From Nelumbo lutea (lineage: Eukaryota; Streptophyta; Magnoliopsida; Proteales; Nelumbonaceae): a stretch of DNA of 64,000 nucleotides. The position numbers were made by a program, and so were the translations under genes. Positions 22,835-37,200 of the stretch are shown one piece after another. Location: contig JAKGHH010000003.1 of the NCBI GenBank assembly GCA_022828595.1, positions 99,099,583-99,163,582 of the forward strand, given 5' to 3'. Position 1 is the first letter of the stretch. Every line of letters starts with the position of its first letter. The notes beneath the pieces were generated by a model. The model did not search any database. It had not been told where the DNA came from and saw nothing but the letters and a program-made list of their open reading frames with translations.

Positions 22835-25291
22835 TCAAGCTAGAGGGACCTTAGAAGCTTGCCTCTCACCACCCTGTTTAATGTGCGCTGAAAGGGTATG
22901 AATCTAATCTGTTCCCAGAAATCTTAAACTTCTATTTAGATCAATTGAAGGGGATCAAAAAGAAAAGGATTTGCAAGTAAATTACAAATGTGAATTTGGT
23001 TCACGTGTGTATGTGTGAAGAGAAGCAAGGTGAGAGCAATAGGTTCCATGAATAATAAAATGAATGTGTTTCAAGTCAAATCATCCGTGTAGTAGTTTTC
23101 AATACTTTAATAAAATTCACTTTTACTGATAAAAAAAAAAAGTCAAATCATCTGTGTATTTGGTCATTTTCCTATATTGAGAGCATGGGGGTCACCTTGC
23201 TTTCCGTCATTCACCCTGTAGCTCAATTAGAAGTTGCTTTTCATTACAACTCTAGAGTTGCTGATTGTCTCACTTTTACTGCAAAAAAAAAAAGTAAAAT
23301 GTTTTGCCACTTTAATCTACAGGGGAGTTGTATCTTTTCACGGATACTGACTGACTTATTGGATGGCAGATCTTGCAGAACAGGATATTGATATGGAATA
23401 TTGATGGAAAACATGACTTGATGCCGTTCTGGTTTACCATCCAAGTCCTATCCATTTGCTTGAGGCTAGCGAGCTCCTGTTACCTTGTAGACCAGATGGA
23501 TGCCATGGCTGCTTAGTTGGCCTTCCTGTTATTCAAAGAGTAAGAAAGCGCTCGATTGCTTAATCCAACTCTATGTACTGGTTAATGCAATGGAAAGGAA
23601 TGGGGGAAATTGGATAAGTACAGACTGGAAGATGCCACGAAGCTTGTACGGAGAAGAAGTTAAGAGTCATAGTCTCCTGGATAGTAAGGTGAGGAAAGTT
23701 ATGGCATGCTTCCCCTTCACAGGAAGCTTAGGAACTAGGAAGAATAAATTCCACAAGCCAATTATCTGTAAAGCTCAAGTCTTTTTCTTCTCACTTTTTC
23801 AAACTTCTGTTGGGAACTCCTACTTCCACTGCCGCCATTTGCAGTGAGAAATGTGCTGAAATGTAATTGTTACTCTAAATTGATGGTTTTCTCTTGCAAC
23901 GTCGCATCCTTTTCATAGACAGTTTTAATTTACTATCAAAAGAAAAGGCTCTGGTACAACTTACAAGGTCGTCATTTTACACAAGACTTCATTCCTCCGC
24001 TTTAGGTTGTGTTCTTCTACCCTTGGTATGAGATTGAAAACAAGTTAAGCTTGCTTCTGGTGGTGTAGATTTCGTTTGGGATGACTGTTTCTAGAAAAGG
24101 TTAAGTGATGAAAATTGCAGAGTAAAACGGTTAGCTTTTCGTGATCAGTGTATGAGATGTTCCCAATGCACAGTTGAGATGTGTTGTGGGGTGCATTATG
24201 TAAGCACCTGTTTACAGGTGTTTTTACAAATTGTTTTATACTTAAAATTAAAATTTGAAAATGAAAAAACTAAAAAGAAAGAATAAAAGGTGTATCGATG
24301 CTTTGAACCATGGGGAGCCAATCTGAACTCCATGACACTACAGAAGCATATCAATGCATGGTTTAATGAATATGTATACTATCCGCTTTTGTATGGTTTT
24401 TAAACTTTAATAAAAATTTAAAATTATAATTATAAAACTGAAATAAATAGTTTACAATTTAATTTTCCACAAAATTTTAATAAAAATTAAAAACTAAAAA
24501 TAATTTGTTTCATATACCTTAGATGATATATATGTTTTATTTCACATATAAATTATATGTTAAAAATGAAAGCATATCTATTATTTAAAAAAGTAGAGTT
24601 ATTATTTATAAAACTGAAATACAAAAATACTAAATAAATAAGTTTTCACAAAAAAAAATTAATAAAAATTGAAAATTAGAATTATAAAACTGAAATAGAG
24701 TGATAATTATTATATGATATGTACACGTTCTAGGCTATAATGTGTCTCTTCACTCTTAAGTATGCATTTCTCATGTATTTATACCTAATAAGTAATTTAG
24801 CTTTAAATTTAATATAATTAATATAATTATGTAATTTGTATGCATTTACCTAATGCATCCAAGTGTTTCTATATCTTTGGCTTGTATCGATAACCCAATA
24901 CCATCATCTTGAATCCTTCTACTCGACTACGGTAAGGACTATATTACGTTTGGATCAGCACTACTCTGAAGTCTGAACTATCCTAACAGCAAGGCGTGTC
25001 GAATCAAGGGCCATTATCAAAAAGAGTAGCAGCATAGACCAAGGAGAAGGAGCAACAAATGTTTGAGAGTGTAAACATCACCAAGTAGTCAGAAATGGAT
25101 AAAGTTGGCAAGCAAACATCATCATAATGAACGTACAATACAACTCATGGAATAGCACAAGCCGCACAACTGGGTATCAGCAATTGCAACTTGCAATTCC
25201 TAGCATATGCGCTCCACTTAAACCTAACCCAAAAACTTGTTCTCACTGTACAAGGAATAATTACAACATACAAAATTTTGATGTACTTGGA
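22835..25291. other. region between the convergent PP2C and SAC3B genes
   Basis: It should contain both 3' UTRs. Non-repetitive mixed-composition sequence up to about 23900 is compatible with a PP2C 3' UTR, possibly spliced; no further coding exon is evident. A 49-bp LINE stub sits at 23092-23140. From about 24220 to 24860 the sequence is very AT-rich. Confidence 0.5.
23092..23140 (+). mobile_element. 49-bp LINE 3'-end insertion with 18-bp target duplication
   Basis: The 18-mer AGTCAAATCATCYGTGTA occurs at 23074-23091 and 23141-23158 with one mismatch. Between the copies are only 49 bp, ending ACTGATAAAAAAAAAA, the same 3' end seen on the LINEs elsewhere in this window. This is an extreme 5' truncation by target-primed reverse transcription. 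Confidence 0.8.
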
Positions 25292-28200
25292 CTAGGAGAA
25301 ATATATAGAGAGCTTTTCATCTATCTCGTTCTGTAATATATTACACTGCTCCAACAACTTGCTCAACCTGTCAGCCTCTTTCCTCTCTTGTGTAGCTATG
25401 ATTAATTTACAGATAGTATTGTTGGACTCACAAGATAAATAAGTACTCAAATTATCCTGTCTAGGGTTCTCATCGCCTTTTACTAAATCATTGGCAGCAG
25501 TAAACTCCAGAGACGCAGTTCTGTGATTTGCCATCTCTGCTAGAGGTGCAATGTACTCAGACCGAACCTGCTCCTCCCTTCCAGAAGTGACTGAATTGCA
25601 GCCAATTTCAACCATTTCATCAAGAGACGGTTGTGTCAAAGTATAAGGTTGGGTTTTATCCTGAACAAAACTCGAGTTATTAGGATCATCAGGAGACACT
25701 ACATCCATGTCGAACTTTCTTAGATCATGTTCTAAGCGATCAGTTACATTGCTTGCCTTCATATAGCACTTCTTTTGGTGCTTCAAAACATAGGCTACCG
25801 AGGAGTCCCCACTGCTTAAATTCATCAACTGCCAATTAAAAATTCGTCGGAATATCACCACCCACCTTGGAACTATGCAGTAGCTTGAATCAAGAAGCTC
25901 AAGTCGAGCACCTTTTTGGAGCATTACACAGGCCTCTCTTTCTGCCAGAGCCCACCCCATCATCTTACTTGACTGGGTGAGATATTTGATCAAGCATTTT
26001 TCAAGTTCAGATTTTTGGTTTTGTATCTCTGTGGCCATGTTTGAACCTTGATTCAACCAGGATAAATCATCAGGAAAGGATGGAAGTTTGCAACCTTCAA
26101 GTGCATCTACAATAAGCTTAATGCTCGCATCTGAGCTCCATCCTCTTCTTGGTAAAAACCAACTTATAACTCTGTGCTCATCAGAAGAATCCTTTAGCAC
26201 ATCAATCTCAGGACAGGGCCAACAAACAGGATTCATATCGGCTGTAGCAACAATCTCCTCTGCTGATTGATCCAATGCTCTGTTGAAGACTGAGATACAA
26301 TGGTTGGGACCTACCTCAGAGATACTCATCTTGTCAAGTACCTCCAACAAACTATTCAAATGACTCATAACCAGTTCACGTGTCTTTACACACTGAAGAA
26401 CCGGATGCTGTGGAGAATGTCTAGCCAGCCATTGAAGTCCCTCCCTTAGCTGTTCATCACTGTAGACCCCATCAAAGTGTTTCAGTGGCCGATTTCCAGC
26501 AAGGAAAACAATCGAGAAGCTTTTTATCCTTGTTTTATCTAATTCATGAAGGCCAAGTCCATTAACTATTGTGGATGAAAGATCAGGAACATCTTGAGAA
26601 AATGAGCCACTTACAATCAGCAGTGGTAAGCAGGAGCCATAAGGTAAGGATTTTAGAAGGTTATGGAGTTGATCTTTTTGGAGCTTCCACGGAATGCTTT
26701 CTAATACCAGAAAAAGAACAGCACTTCCACCAGCTATCTCAACATCCAACTCATCAGCTCCTATATCTCTGATAACAGATAAAGTACAGGTTGGAGGGGA
26801 ACCAGATGCCCTGGTAACCCACTTCTTCCATATTGACAGCCCAGGGGAGGAAACCAACAGTTCTTCATCGCCATCATTATCATCCTTTCTAACACCCATT
26901 AGTTTTGAGAGTAACCACTGGCCAGTTAAATCGTCAACAGGGCTTCTCTGCTGTAAACCTTCCCTCATTGTGTCATTCATCTGCGAACAGAAAATAAGCT
27001 TCCAGCAAAGGCACTTTGCATCCGGATTTCTTTCACTCAATGTCCTCTCAACCACTTCAGAAACATTCACCCTTGACCAAAATCTCCTGTGCTTTTCATG
27101 TCTCTCCCTCGCTATGTTATCAATGTTAAGCTCACCAACAAATCTTGGTTGCTTCAACAAAGTGGAAAAAAAAAAAACAAATGAGAACAAAGGAAAGGAA
27201 CAGAAAACTCAAAAAAAAAACATCAAAAGTTCAAAACAAAACATCTAAGATGGAGCACAACTGCATGAAAATATTCAAAAAAAAATGCAAAACGAGAATT
27301 ATAGTTTTAGTGACCATCCACAAGATAGCCAACACCAAATAGTTGGCATTAAATCTGAGTTAAATTGAGATATGCCGGTTATCATATTCCCATGATCCCG
27401 TCTATAGGGAGAACTTTGGTGACTTGTTTGGGTTGCTAGTCCAACTAAGTTAAACAACAGTAATGGGAAAGAGGACCAACTGATGGTGGCTCAGTTGGTA
27501 GGATCTCTAACTCGTAGCAGAGACCTGGGATCAAATCTTGCTGCCAAATGCCAATGGGCTTTGATGGTTAAGGGGATGAGGGATGGGCTCCCCCCCATTG
27601 TGTAATGTGTAGCTCCACGAAAAAATAAAAAATAAAAAAGATACAGCCGATTATTGTTATTGATCAAAAAAACAGTAATGGTGGGTAAGAGATCAAGTCT
27701 ACTCCACAAACCACCCATTAAACCTAGTCAAGTCAGGTTCCTTTTTTGTCCCAATAGGTCTTTGAAGAAGAAAAGAGAAAGGGAAAAAAGAATGGAAATC
27801 CTTGAATTGGCATCTGAGATCAACTCACAGAGTTTTCCAATCATCAATGAGAAACAATAAAAAAACTACTTGAACAATATAGGAGGAATATATGAAGACG
27901 TACTGTTTTCTTTTGTTGAATTGGTGGACCCATTGAGAGTGCATTTAATGCAGCAGTTGCTGCCAACTCTCGTTGTTTACGTACCTCCCTCCTCCTCAAT
28001 GAACAGCGCTTCCATATTCTGATCAAAAAGTACAAGGAATTAATGGCATGCAGTTAAAAATACATCACAATTTACAACCAAACAAGTTGGACAGTCTACA
28101 CACCTTAGGATCAACTTAAGTTTTGCTCTGAAAGCTTCATCTTCCTGCTGAATTGCTTTAGCTTCTTCACTTTCTACTTCCTGAGGAATAGCCATTACTA

Positions 28201-31200
28201 CTTCATTTTCTAAGTCTTCAGCTATTACTCTCTCGGATATTGAATCCTCTAGCAGAGGACCAGATTGAAACCCCATGGATCCTTCTTCAACATGTGGGGA
28301 CTTTCCTGGCATGCTCTGTAGTGGCATTCCTTTCCCCTCAGAATGCAGATTTCTATCCAAAAAGTCAGGAAATATGGCACCTAAATCCGGTTTGTCCACC
28401 TTTCCAACCTTAGATGGTGGAGATTCTGGAGAATGATAAACCAAAGGGGCATTCCGAGGCCTAAAATGCACATCTACTATGTGGTGATCATCTTCATTAT
28501 CATGACTAGACAATGATGCATCAAACATTGGCTCTACCTTTGAGGTATTTCTAGGACTAGAAATAGGTTCAAATTTGGAAATTTCTTCCTCAACAACATC
28601 AACCGGAGCTTTTCTTTTAACAGATCGTAAAGTTTCAGGCTCAAATTTGTCTCCGTCGTTCAAGATAATCTGTTTGGCTTCTTGAACAGGCCGACATATT
28701 AAATTATCAGATGGGACAACATCACCAATAATCCTCTGAGATTTTTTCTGGTGAACAAGTCTTGAACGCTTGGTTGGATAATCCTTGTCAGCATTGAGAA
28801 ATAGACCTTCCTTGACCATATATGGCTCTTCAAATTCCTTTATCAAGAACCCATGATATTGTAGAAGGTTTTCCATGTCTTCTTCCTGGTCCATCAAAAA
28901 AATGCAAGGGATATGAAGTTGCCCGTGTAAGAAAATATGCAATATATCCAAATTAGACCAACAAAACATACCTCCATCCCCAGCCACTTCGTAGCATGGG
29001 CAACAGGGAGTCCCTGGTTAGTCTGGAGACCACTGTGTAGAGAAGCAAGTGCCTGGGTTCGTAACTGGTTAAAAGAGCAAGCCATCATTAGGCCACACTT
29101 AACTTCCATCAATTATGAGAGACACCTTCATTACTGCATAAAGCTTATACGGTCCATATAAAAGAGATTCCATAAACCGAAACAGTAGCTCCAAAAGTAT
29201 AGATTATATTCAAGCTTACTTTAATACTGTAACCAGTTCCAAAAGACACTTAACCAATAAATCTAAATAACAAAATGGCATGTGACCCAGCATGCAAATT
29301 ATTGAAGCTCACTTTAATACTATAACCAGTGTCTTAAAAGCGCAAGGCGCAAAAAAGGTGCAAGGCGCAAGGCAAGGTGCGTGCCTTTTTGAAGCAAGGC
29401 GCAAAATTATAAAAAAAAATGCTAAAAAATCAAAAAAAAAAGTCAGAAAAATAAAAAAATGCCAAAATTTTCAAAAAAATAAAAAAAAATACTAAACATA
29501 ATATTAATAAAAAAATACAAACTTAAATTTTAAAATAATGTTTTAAAAAACCTATTATCTAAAATTAAAATACATAAACATAAGGTGTAATTATGTAAAG
29601 CATATACAAATGAGAATTTAAAAATAAAATCAAACATATAAGACATTTTCAAGCATTTAAAACCTCTAATCTCTTTTTTTCACTCAATTGCATTACTTCA
29701 CGTAGCTAATGTAATGTAAAGCATATTACATTCCTGATTCTACGAGCCGCCTTTGTGCCACGCCCCTCAAGGCAAGCCTAAACAAGTCCACGTTAGGTCT
29801 TAAATTCCTAGTTTTCACACAAAAAATAATGATTTTATAGTTTTACTTGCTTTTTAATAAGACATTTTATTAGGATGAATGAATGAACAACATTACCAAA
29901 TTGGGCGTTCTCGTTCGCTCGCTCACCGAAGCTCCGAGAACCCCCCAATTTGGTAATGTTGTTCATTCATTCGTCCTAATAAAATGTCTTCTTAAAAAGC
30001 AAGTAAAACTATAAAATCCTTATTTTGTGTGAAAGCTAAGAATTTAAGACCTAACGTGGACTTGATTAGGCTTGTCTCAAGGAGCGCGGCACGGGGGTCC
30101 GGGGGCAGAGCCCCCACCCCGGCCACCATGTTCAAAAAAGGCAAAAAAGGCGGAAATTTTTCAAAAGGTGCACGCCTGGGCCGAGGCACAAGGCGCATCA
30201 GGCGCACCAGGCATGCGCCTTTTGAAAGGACTGCGCCAAGGGCCTAGGCACACCTTTTGAATCACTGACTATAACCAGCTTAATAATATGTTTACCACAA
30301 AAAGTGTAACAAGATCACCTATAGTCCAACATGCACATTCTTCAAAGGTAGCATAACACTAAAAGATATATCCCACTGTCCTATGCAAGAGCCAAAATTG
30401 ATGGCAAGACCAGATCAAAATCTGTAGGCTATGCAACTGTAGCATCTCAACATTAGTTGTTGGTTGGTTTCAGAGATTACAAGACCTCCCAAATAGGTTT
30501 TCTTTGGACAACTAATGTATGATAGCCGCCATACAATGATACAAAAATAATATGATAAAGATAAAATGCATCAGGAACTGTGCAATAAAAATATCGGTAA
30601 ACCAAGAAAACCAATTTCTCGGAAAGATGCATGGGTGAGTGTAGAGAGACAGGGCCAAATGGGCCTTAATATTTCTTTTATGTTTAAGTAATGTTATATC
30701 TGTTTTATGTGTTAATGGGCCTGTTAACCTCTTTTTAAGTTATTTTAAGTTACTGCTTTGCTAGCTACCCACTTAAAGGGAAGACTTGTAATTAGCACAA
30801 TTAAGTTTAATAAAAGATTAGTGAAGGGAAATAGAGAGAGAGAGAGAGAGAACCATCGAACTCTCTTCTTCTTCCATTCTGCTATAACCTTTCTTTCTCT
30901 CTCACTTTTTCTTATTTCTTTTATCAGTTTTATATCAGATTTGAAGGACAGACTCACATCTTGGTATCAGAGCAGTTCTTCATCCACTTTTCTTTTTCTT
31001 TTTTTTTCCATACACCCTTCGATTAGAAGTGTATGGAGAGGTAAGTTGCTGATCAGTTAGAGGACTATTTGCCTAGTTGGTAGAGGGTTTGGAGAGTTAG
31101 AATCTAGCTGAAAATTGCCAAGAATTGAAGCTGTATTTTTTCTGCCCAAAACCCTAGCCGACTAGAGAGATTTCAAATTACAAGTTAAGAAGGACTGGGT

Positions 31201-34200
31201 CAGTGTTTTAAAAGCGCAAGGCACAAAAAAAGCGCAAGGCACAATTTGCACCTGAGGCGAGGCGCAAATTTACCAAAAAACAAGCTAAAAAATAAAATAT
31301 AAAAATATAAAAAGTCATAAAATTCAAAAAAAAATGCCAACTTTTTAAATGCAAAAAATTCAAAAAATATTGAACATAATGTTAATAAAAAATATAAACT
31401 TAAATTTTTAAATAAATGATTTAAAAATCCTATATCTAAAATTAAAATACATAAGCATAACATGTAAAGTGTATTCAAATGAAAATTTAAAAATAAAAGC
31501 AAACATATAAAGCATTTTCAAGCATGTAAAACCCACAATCTCTTTTTTTCCTTAATTGCATTGCTTCAAGTAGTTAATGTGATGTAAAGCATATTGCATT
31601 CTTGATTCTATGAGTCACCTTTGTACCATGCCCCTTGAGGCAAGCCCGAACAAGTCTATGTTAGGATCTGAAATTCTTATTTCTCACATAAAAAATAATG
31701 ATTTTATAACTTTCATTGCCTTTTAAGAAGATATTTTAATAAGGCGCACGCCTGGCGCAAGGCGCATCAGGCGCACGCCTAGGCACACCAAGCACGCGCC
31801 TTTTGAAAGTGGTGCGCCTAGGACCTGGGCGAGGCACATACCCCAAAATGTGCCTCGCTTGTGCGCCTAGGCACGCCTTTTAAATCACTAGATTGGATGT
31901 GACACCAAGGGCTTGGGAGGTGTATTTTGATCCCTAGAAGTGTGCGGTTGAGATTTGGAGGAGGTTGGGAAGCTCTGGTAGGAGTAGTTGCTTCTTCTCT
32001 CTTCCTCCCCAATAGCCAGATGTAGTGAAACCCTAGTTTTTTAATCTCCAGGTATTGTACTGACCTCAGTTAGGTCCATAAAGACTGAAAAACTGGTTTT
32101 TTTATTTTCGTTTGATCAATGGAGCAATCTAGAAGTGAAATGAAACAAATGTCGGTATACGGGGTTCATCCAATAGATTCCTTTTTTACTGGTGTGACCA
32201 CAATTAAACCAAATGGAACCAATTATCTAGCCTAGGCACAATCCATATAGATTTATGTTTGCAGTAGAGGTAAACTAGGGTATCTTACAGGTAGTAAGGT
32301 GAAACCTACAGAGACAGACCCTGCATATGAGAAATGGATGCAAGAGAACTACATAGCGATTGGGTGGTTGGTCAACTCTATGCAGAGACCTATATAAGTC
32401 AGCATTACCTTTGGATGACCTCATCCAAGGAGATTTGGGACAGTGTTACAGAAACTTATTCACAGAAGTTAAATGTTGCAAGAGCCTATAGTTGAAGAGT
32501 GATTTGAATAATCTGAGATAGGGGGAGAAGAGTTAGATGTTTACTATTCCATGTTGAAATCACTATGGCAGGAAATTAATGTTATGGAGACAGTTGTGAG
32601 GGAGAGTACTAAAGATGCAGAGACATGTTTTTTTATCAGTAAAAAGAAGTTTCATTATGTAAAGAAATTACAAGGGGCATAGTTTATGAGTAGCCTCGGC
32701 TACCCCACTACAGTGCATCCACTAGTAAATTTACTTTTCACTTTTACAGTTGAGCCCAGAAACATCGATCCCTATTCACCCCTTGTTTGGCTAGCTAGTC
32801 TGCAAGTCCATTTGCTGCTCTATGGGTCCACTGAATTGAAAGCGGCATGTCCTTGGATAGACTTTTAATCTTCTTGATGTCATTTCTGAATATCCAAGGT
32901 GTATTGTCATGTTGTTTTAGCCAACTAATGATAACTTTTGAATCCCCTTCCACAACCAACCTTTCCACCCCCATCTCCTTAGCTTTTTGTATCCCATATA
33001 CCATTGCCTTCAGTTCAGCTGTAATGGAATTTCCAATTCCAATGGGACCCAAATACAGCCCCAGCACATTTCCTCTTTCATTTCTTATAACCCCTTCGAT
33101 TCTAGATCTTCCTAGGTTTCCGAAACTGCTGCCATCAAAGTTCAATTTGACAAAGCCTGGTTCAGGGGGCACCCACTCCTTCATAATCTTCTTTTTTGCC
33201 AAGGAAGAGCAAGCAACTAGCCTCCAATTCCTAATCATATCATCCACTGTAAAATTTGAAAATAAGTTCAGTATTTTCACCTATGAGATCACCTTCATCA
33301 TAATACTTTCAATCATTTCTGCCTTGCATCTTTCCTTATCTTCAAACAATCTCCGATTTCTTTCCTCCCATAGTGTACCCATTGTGCTGCTGCCCTTGTG
33401 CATCTCCACATCATTCTCCCTCTTCGCTTTGGCCATCTAAAAGTAGATGGCACAAACAATCTTTCTAAGCTCATCAAGGTGTCCCACCTGCATCCAAATA
33501 GGTAAAAGAACCAATCCCAAATGCTACCAGCAAGAGTACAAGAAACAAGAATATGAAAAGCATTCTCACCATTTGACTTACATAAATAGCACCAATTTGG
33601 TGAAAGGCACCAACCAGGTCTTTTCCTCTGCAACAGATCACTACTGTTAATTGCACTATGATATACTTCCCAACAAAAAGCACCCACTTTGTGAGGGACA
33701 GGTCGACACCAAACTTCTTGTAAAGGAAAGGGTTCCCCGGGTTGGGCAGGAGAAGACAAAGACTTGAAAAAAGAGGCACAACTAAAAACACCTGAAGGAT
33801 GGGGAGACCAAAGTCTAGTGTCTTGTTTAGAAGTGTCAAGTCACACCCCATCAAGCACCTGAAGTAGAGAAGACAAAGAATCAAGTTCCGAGTCCCTGAC
33901 ATTTCCACGAAGTCCCAGGTTCCAAGTCAGACCAAACAAGGGTGGGGAGGGGGTAAGAAAATCCGCAATCAATCTACCTTTAAGGATGAAAGAGCACAAT
34001 TCGAGGGAAAGAGGGTTTTTAAAGAAGACTCCCCACCCAAATATCTTCCCAGAATTTGATTTTGTTACCTGAATTAAGACCAAATCTGATATGACTAAGA
34101 AATGAAGGGAGAAGTCAGTGAATTGCCTTCCATGGTGAATAGCTCGATGCCCTACTGGAAACTCCAGCATCCCATCCATTCTCTGAGAGCCCATGTATAA

Positions 34201-37200
34201 TGGTTACAACTTTGTGCCAAAGCCTATCTGTCTCACCTGGGAATATCCATAACCACTTGCCCAAGAGAGCTTCTTTCCTCTCCTTAAGTCTTCCAATGCC
34301 CAGCCCTCCCAAATCCTTCCTTCTAGTCACTACTTCCCATCTAACTAGATGATCTCTCCTCTTCTCATCAGGTTCCCACAGAAAATCCCTCATCTTCTCT
34401 AATTTCTTCCCAATAGCTTGAGGCATACTAAACACTGAGAGAAAGTAAACTAGGAGATTTGCTAAGGTGGCTCTGATAAGAGTAATCCTTCCCCCCCAAT
34501 GAAGCATAATTTATCTTCCATGATGCCAACTTCTTTTCAAACCTCTCCATTACCGGTTCCCAGAAACCTAAGTTTTTTGGGTTTGCACCTAGAGGGAGTC
34601 CTAGATATTTCAAAGGCCACTCACTCCGCAGGCAACCTAATTCCTCTGCCCAAATATTGATCTCTTCTTGGTTTAGGTTAATCTCGGCTATCACACTCTT
34701 GTTGAGGTTCACTTTAAAATTTGTCACTTTTTCAAAAAGGTTAACCACCAACCTAAGTTTCCTTGCTGCCAACTCATCTCCATTTTCACAAAAAATGATG
34801 ACGTCATCCACAAATTGAAGATGAGTAACTACAACACCCTCCCTTCCTACTCTCCAACCCTTTAAAATACATGTTGCATCCGCCTTCGAAATCAGTCTGC
34901 TAAGCACTTCTGTTAGGATCGCGAAGAGGAAGGGGAAAGGGGATCTCCTTGTCTAACTCCTCTTTTAGCATTAAAGAAGTCCTTTACTACTCCATTGACT
35001 AGTACTGAGAAATGACAAGACTGTAGACAGCCTTTCATCCACCTACGCCATCTTGCTCCAAATCCACAATTCCTAAGAGCCTCCAACAAGAACTCCCAAT
35101 CCACAAAGTCATAGGCTTTCTCTAAATCTAATTTGCACACAATGCCTTTCTTTCCAATCTTCCTGAAATCCTCCTCCACACATTCATTAGCTATTAGGAT
35201 TTGATCGGAGATTTGCCTTTCTTGGATGAAAGCCCCTTGAGACTGAGAGATAATTGCTGGGAGGACCCTTTTTAACCTCAAGAAGAGGACCTTGGCAAGG
35301 ATCTTATATTGGCTTGTTATCAAACTGACTGGCCTAAAACCCTTGGGATGGCAAGCTCCAGATTTCTTTGGGATCAATGCTATGAAGGTAGCATTTAGAA
35401 AACTGGCAAAACAAAACAAGGTGTTTGAATTTCTCACATGACTCAACCCTGACTTCAACAATACTAGAAAAAACATCCTAGCCAAAGATGAGGTCACTTT
35501 GGCTCAAGAATATGCCATGGTAAGTAGTGAAGAGAGTAGGCGACAAGTACAGTTACAGGGACCATCTACAAAACACTTTGTGCATGCTGAAATAAAGCCG
35601 AAGGGGCCGACTAAGAAGAAGTGATATGTGAATAGTACAAGTAGAGGTGTAAATCAGGCCATATCGGCACGCGGGTCGTGCTAGGCCCAGCACGATGGTA
35701 CGGGCCATGCTAGGCCTAGGGTTCCAAGTCCATGGGTCGGCACAACACAGCACGACTATGCATGCCGTGCCGCCCATAACCCATGTGCTAGCACAGCCTG
35801 CAAGCCCGTAGTAGGCCATGCTCCCCCCCCGGCGCCCCAACGGCAAGTTTCAGTTTTTTAGAGGTTTTTTTACAAAAATAACCCCCAACAGCTATAAACA
35901 GTTATATAAGGGGTATTTATGTATTTTGGTTTTGGGGGAGAGAAAATGACACAAATGCCCCCCAACAACTATATAATAGCTAGTTTGGGGGGCATTTTGG
36001 GTAAAGTGATAAATAACTTTACAATGACCAAAATACCGCTCCCAACAACTAAAAAACGGCTAGTTTTTAGGGCATTTTGGACAATTGAATTTTTTTCAAT
36101 TCCTATAAATAACTATATCCTCCAGCATTCTCATCACACCAATTCAACAATTCTCTTAATCTCTTCTCTAGTTCTCATACTCTCTCAAGTCTCGATCTCT
36201 CATACAGTCTATGATTCTCCAATTCTCAACTTTATTGAATGTTTCAACAAGAATAAGGCTTGCTCAGCAGCTCAAGTATCTCAAGTTAACAATTTGGGAG
36301 GCTTGGACTCTTGGAGTTGAAAGGCTTCAACCATTGAAATCAAGTTGGGATTCTGAACCGGCAATGGGGGTAAGTGCAATTAAATTATTTTTTTTTAGAA
36401 TTTAAAAAAATGGTTAGCTCCTTCAAAAACCAATTCCCCAATATGTTCAATGTTAACGATATTCAGTTGCAGCATGGTAGTATTAGCACCGATATGGATT
36501 CTATTGATATTGACGGAACTTCCACCCCTAGTACTGATACTAGGGGAAAGAAAAAGAAGGCCACTAAGTTGAGTAGCCTGGTTTGGAAAATATTTGAAAT
36601 AGAGAAAGTTTAGGGAAAGGGAAAAAGAACTGTTTGCCAAAAATGTAGGAAAGACTTCAGCTATTATAGCAAGGTGGTACTGGCCATTTGGGTAGACGTT
36701 TGCTCACCTAGAAGAAAAAAAGGAGAGAAACAACACAAGCAGACAATTGGGCAGGGAGTTTGGTACTTTTAAATATTCTTAAGAATGAGGCAATAATTAG
36801 AAAAATACATTGTACATGCTGAATAACCATTTTTGTTAACTGAAGATACTAAACTTGAAAAATGGTTACGTAATTCTGTAAACCCACAATTTAAAAAAGT
36901 TCTAGGAATACTAATAAATCATATGCTTTAAAATTTTTTTATTCATATAAATAAAATTTAATTTATATGTCATCAAATCTTAATTATAAAGTTGCAATTA
37001 CTTCTGATATTCGACTTCTAAATTTAATATAAGTTATATTTGTGCTACCAGTCATTTTGTTGAAGAAAATTAGCTTTTAAATAAAAGAATTTTAAGGCTT
37101 GAATAGCCACATACTAGCCCAACTATTGTTGCAAGTATTTTAAATACATTACATGCTTATGAATTTGACAACAAATTATTTTCTATTAGTTTTGATAATG

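Noticed and set aside
27480..27541. A functional tRNA gene
   Set aside because: A and B boxes are present but there is no acceptor stem or anticodon arm, and an A-rich tail follows. SINE fits better.
32847..33440. 197-codon plus-strand ORF
   Set aside because: It is the antisense shadow of the LINE zinc-binding/RNase H region.
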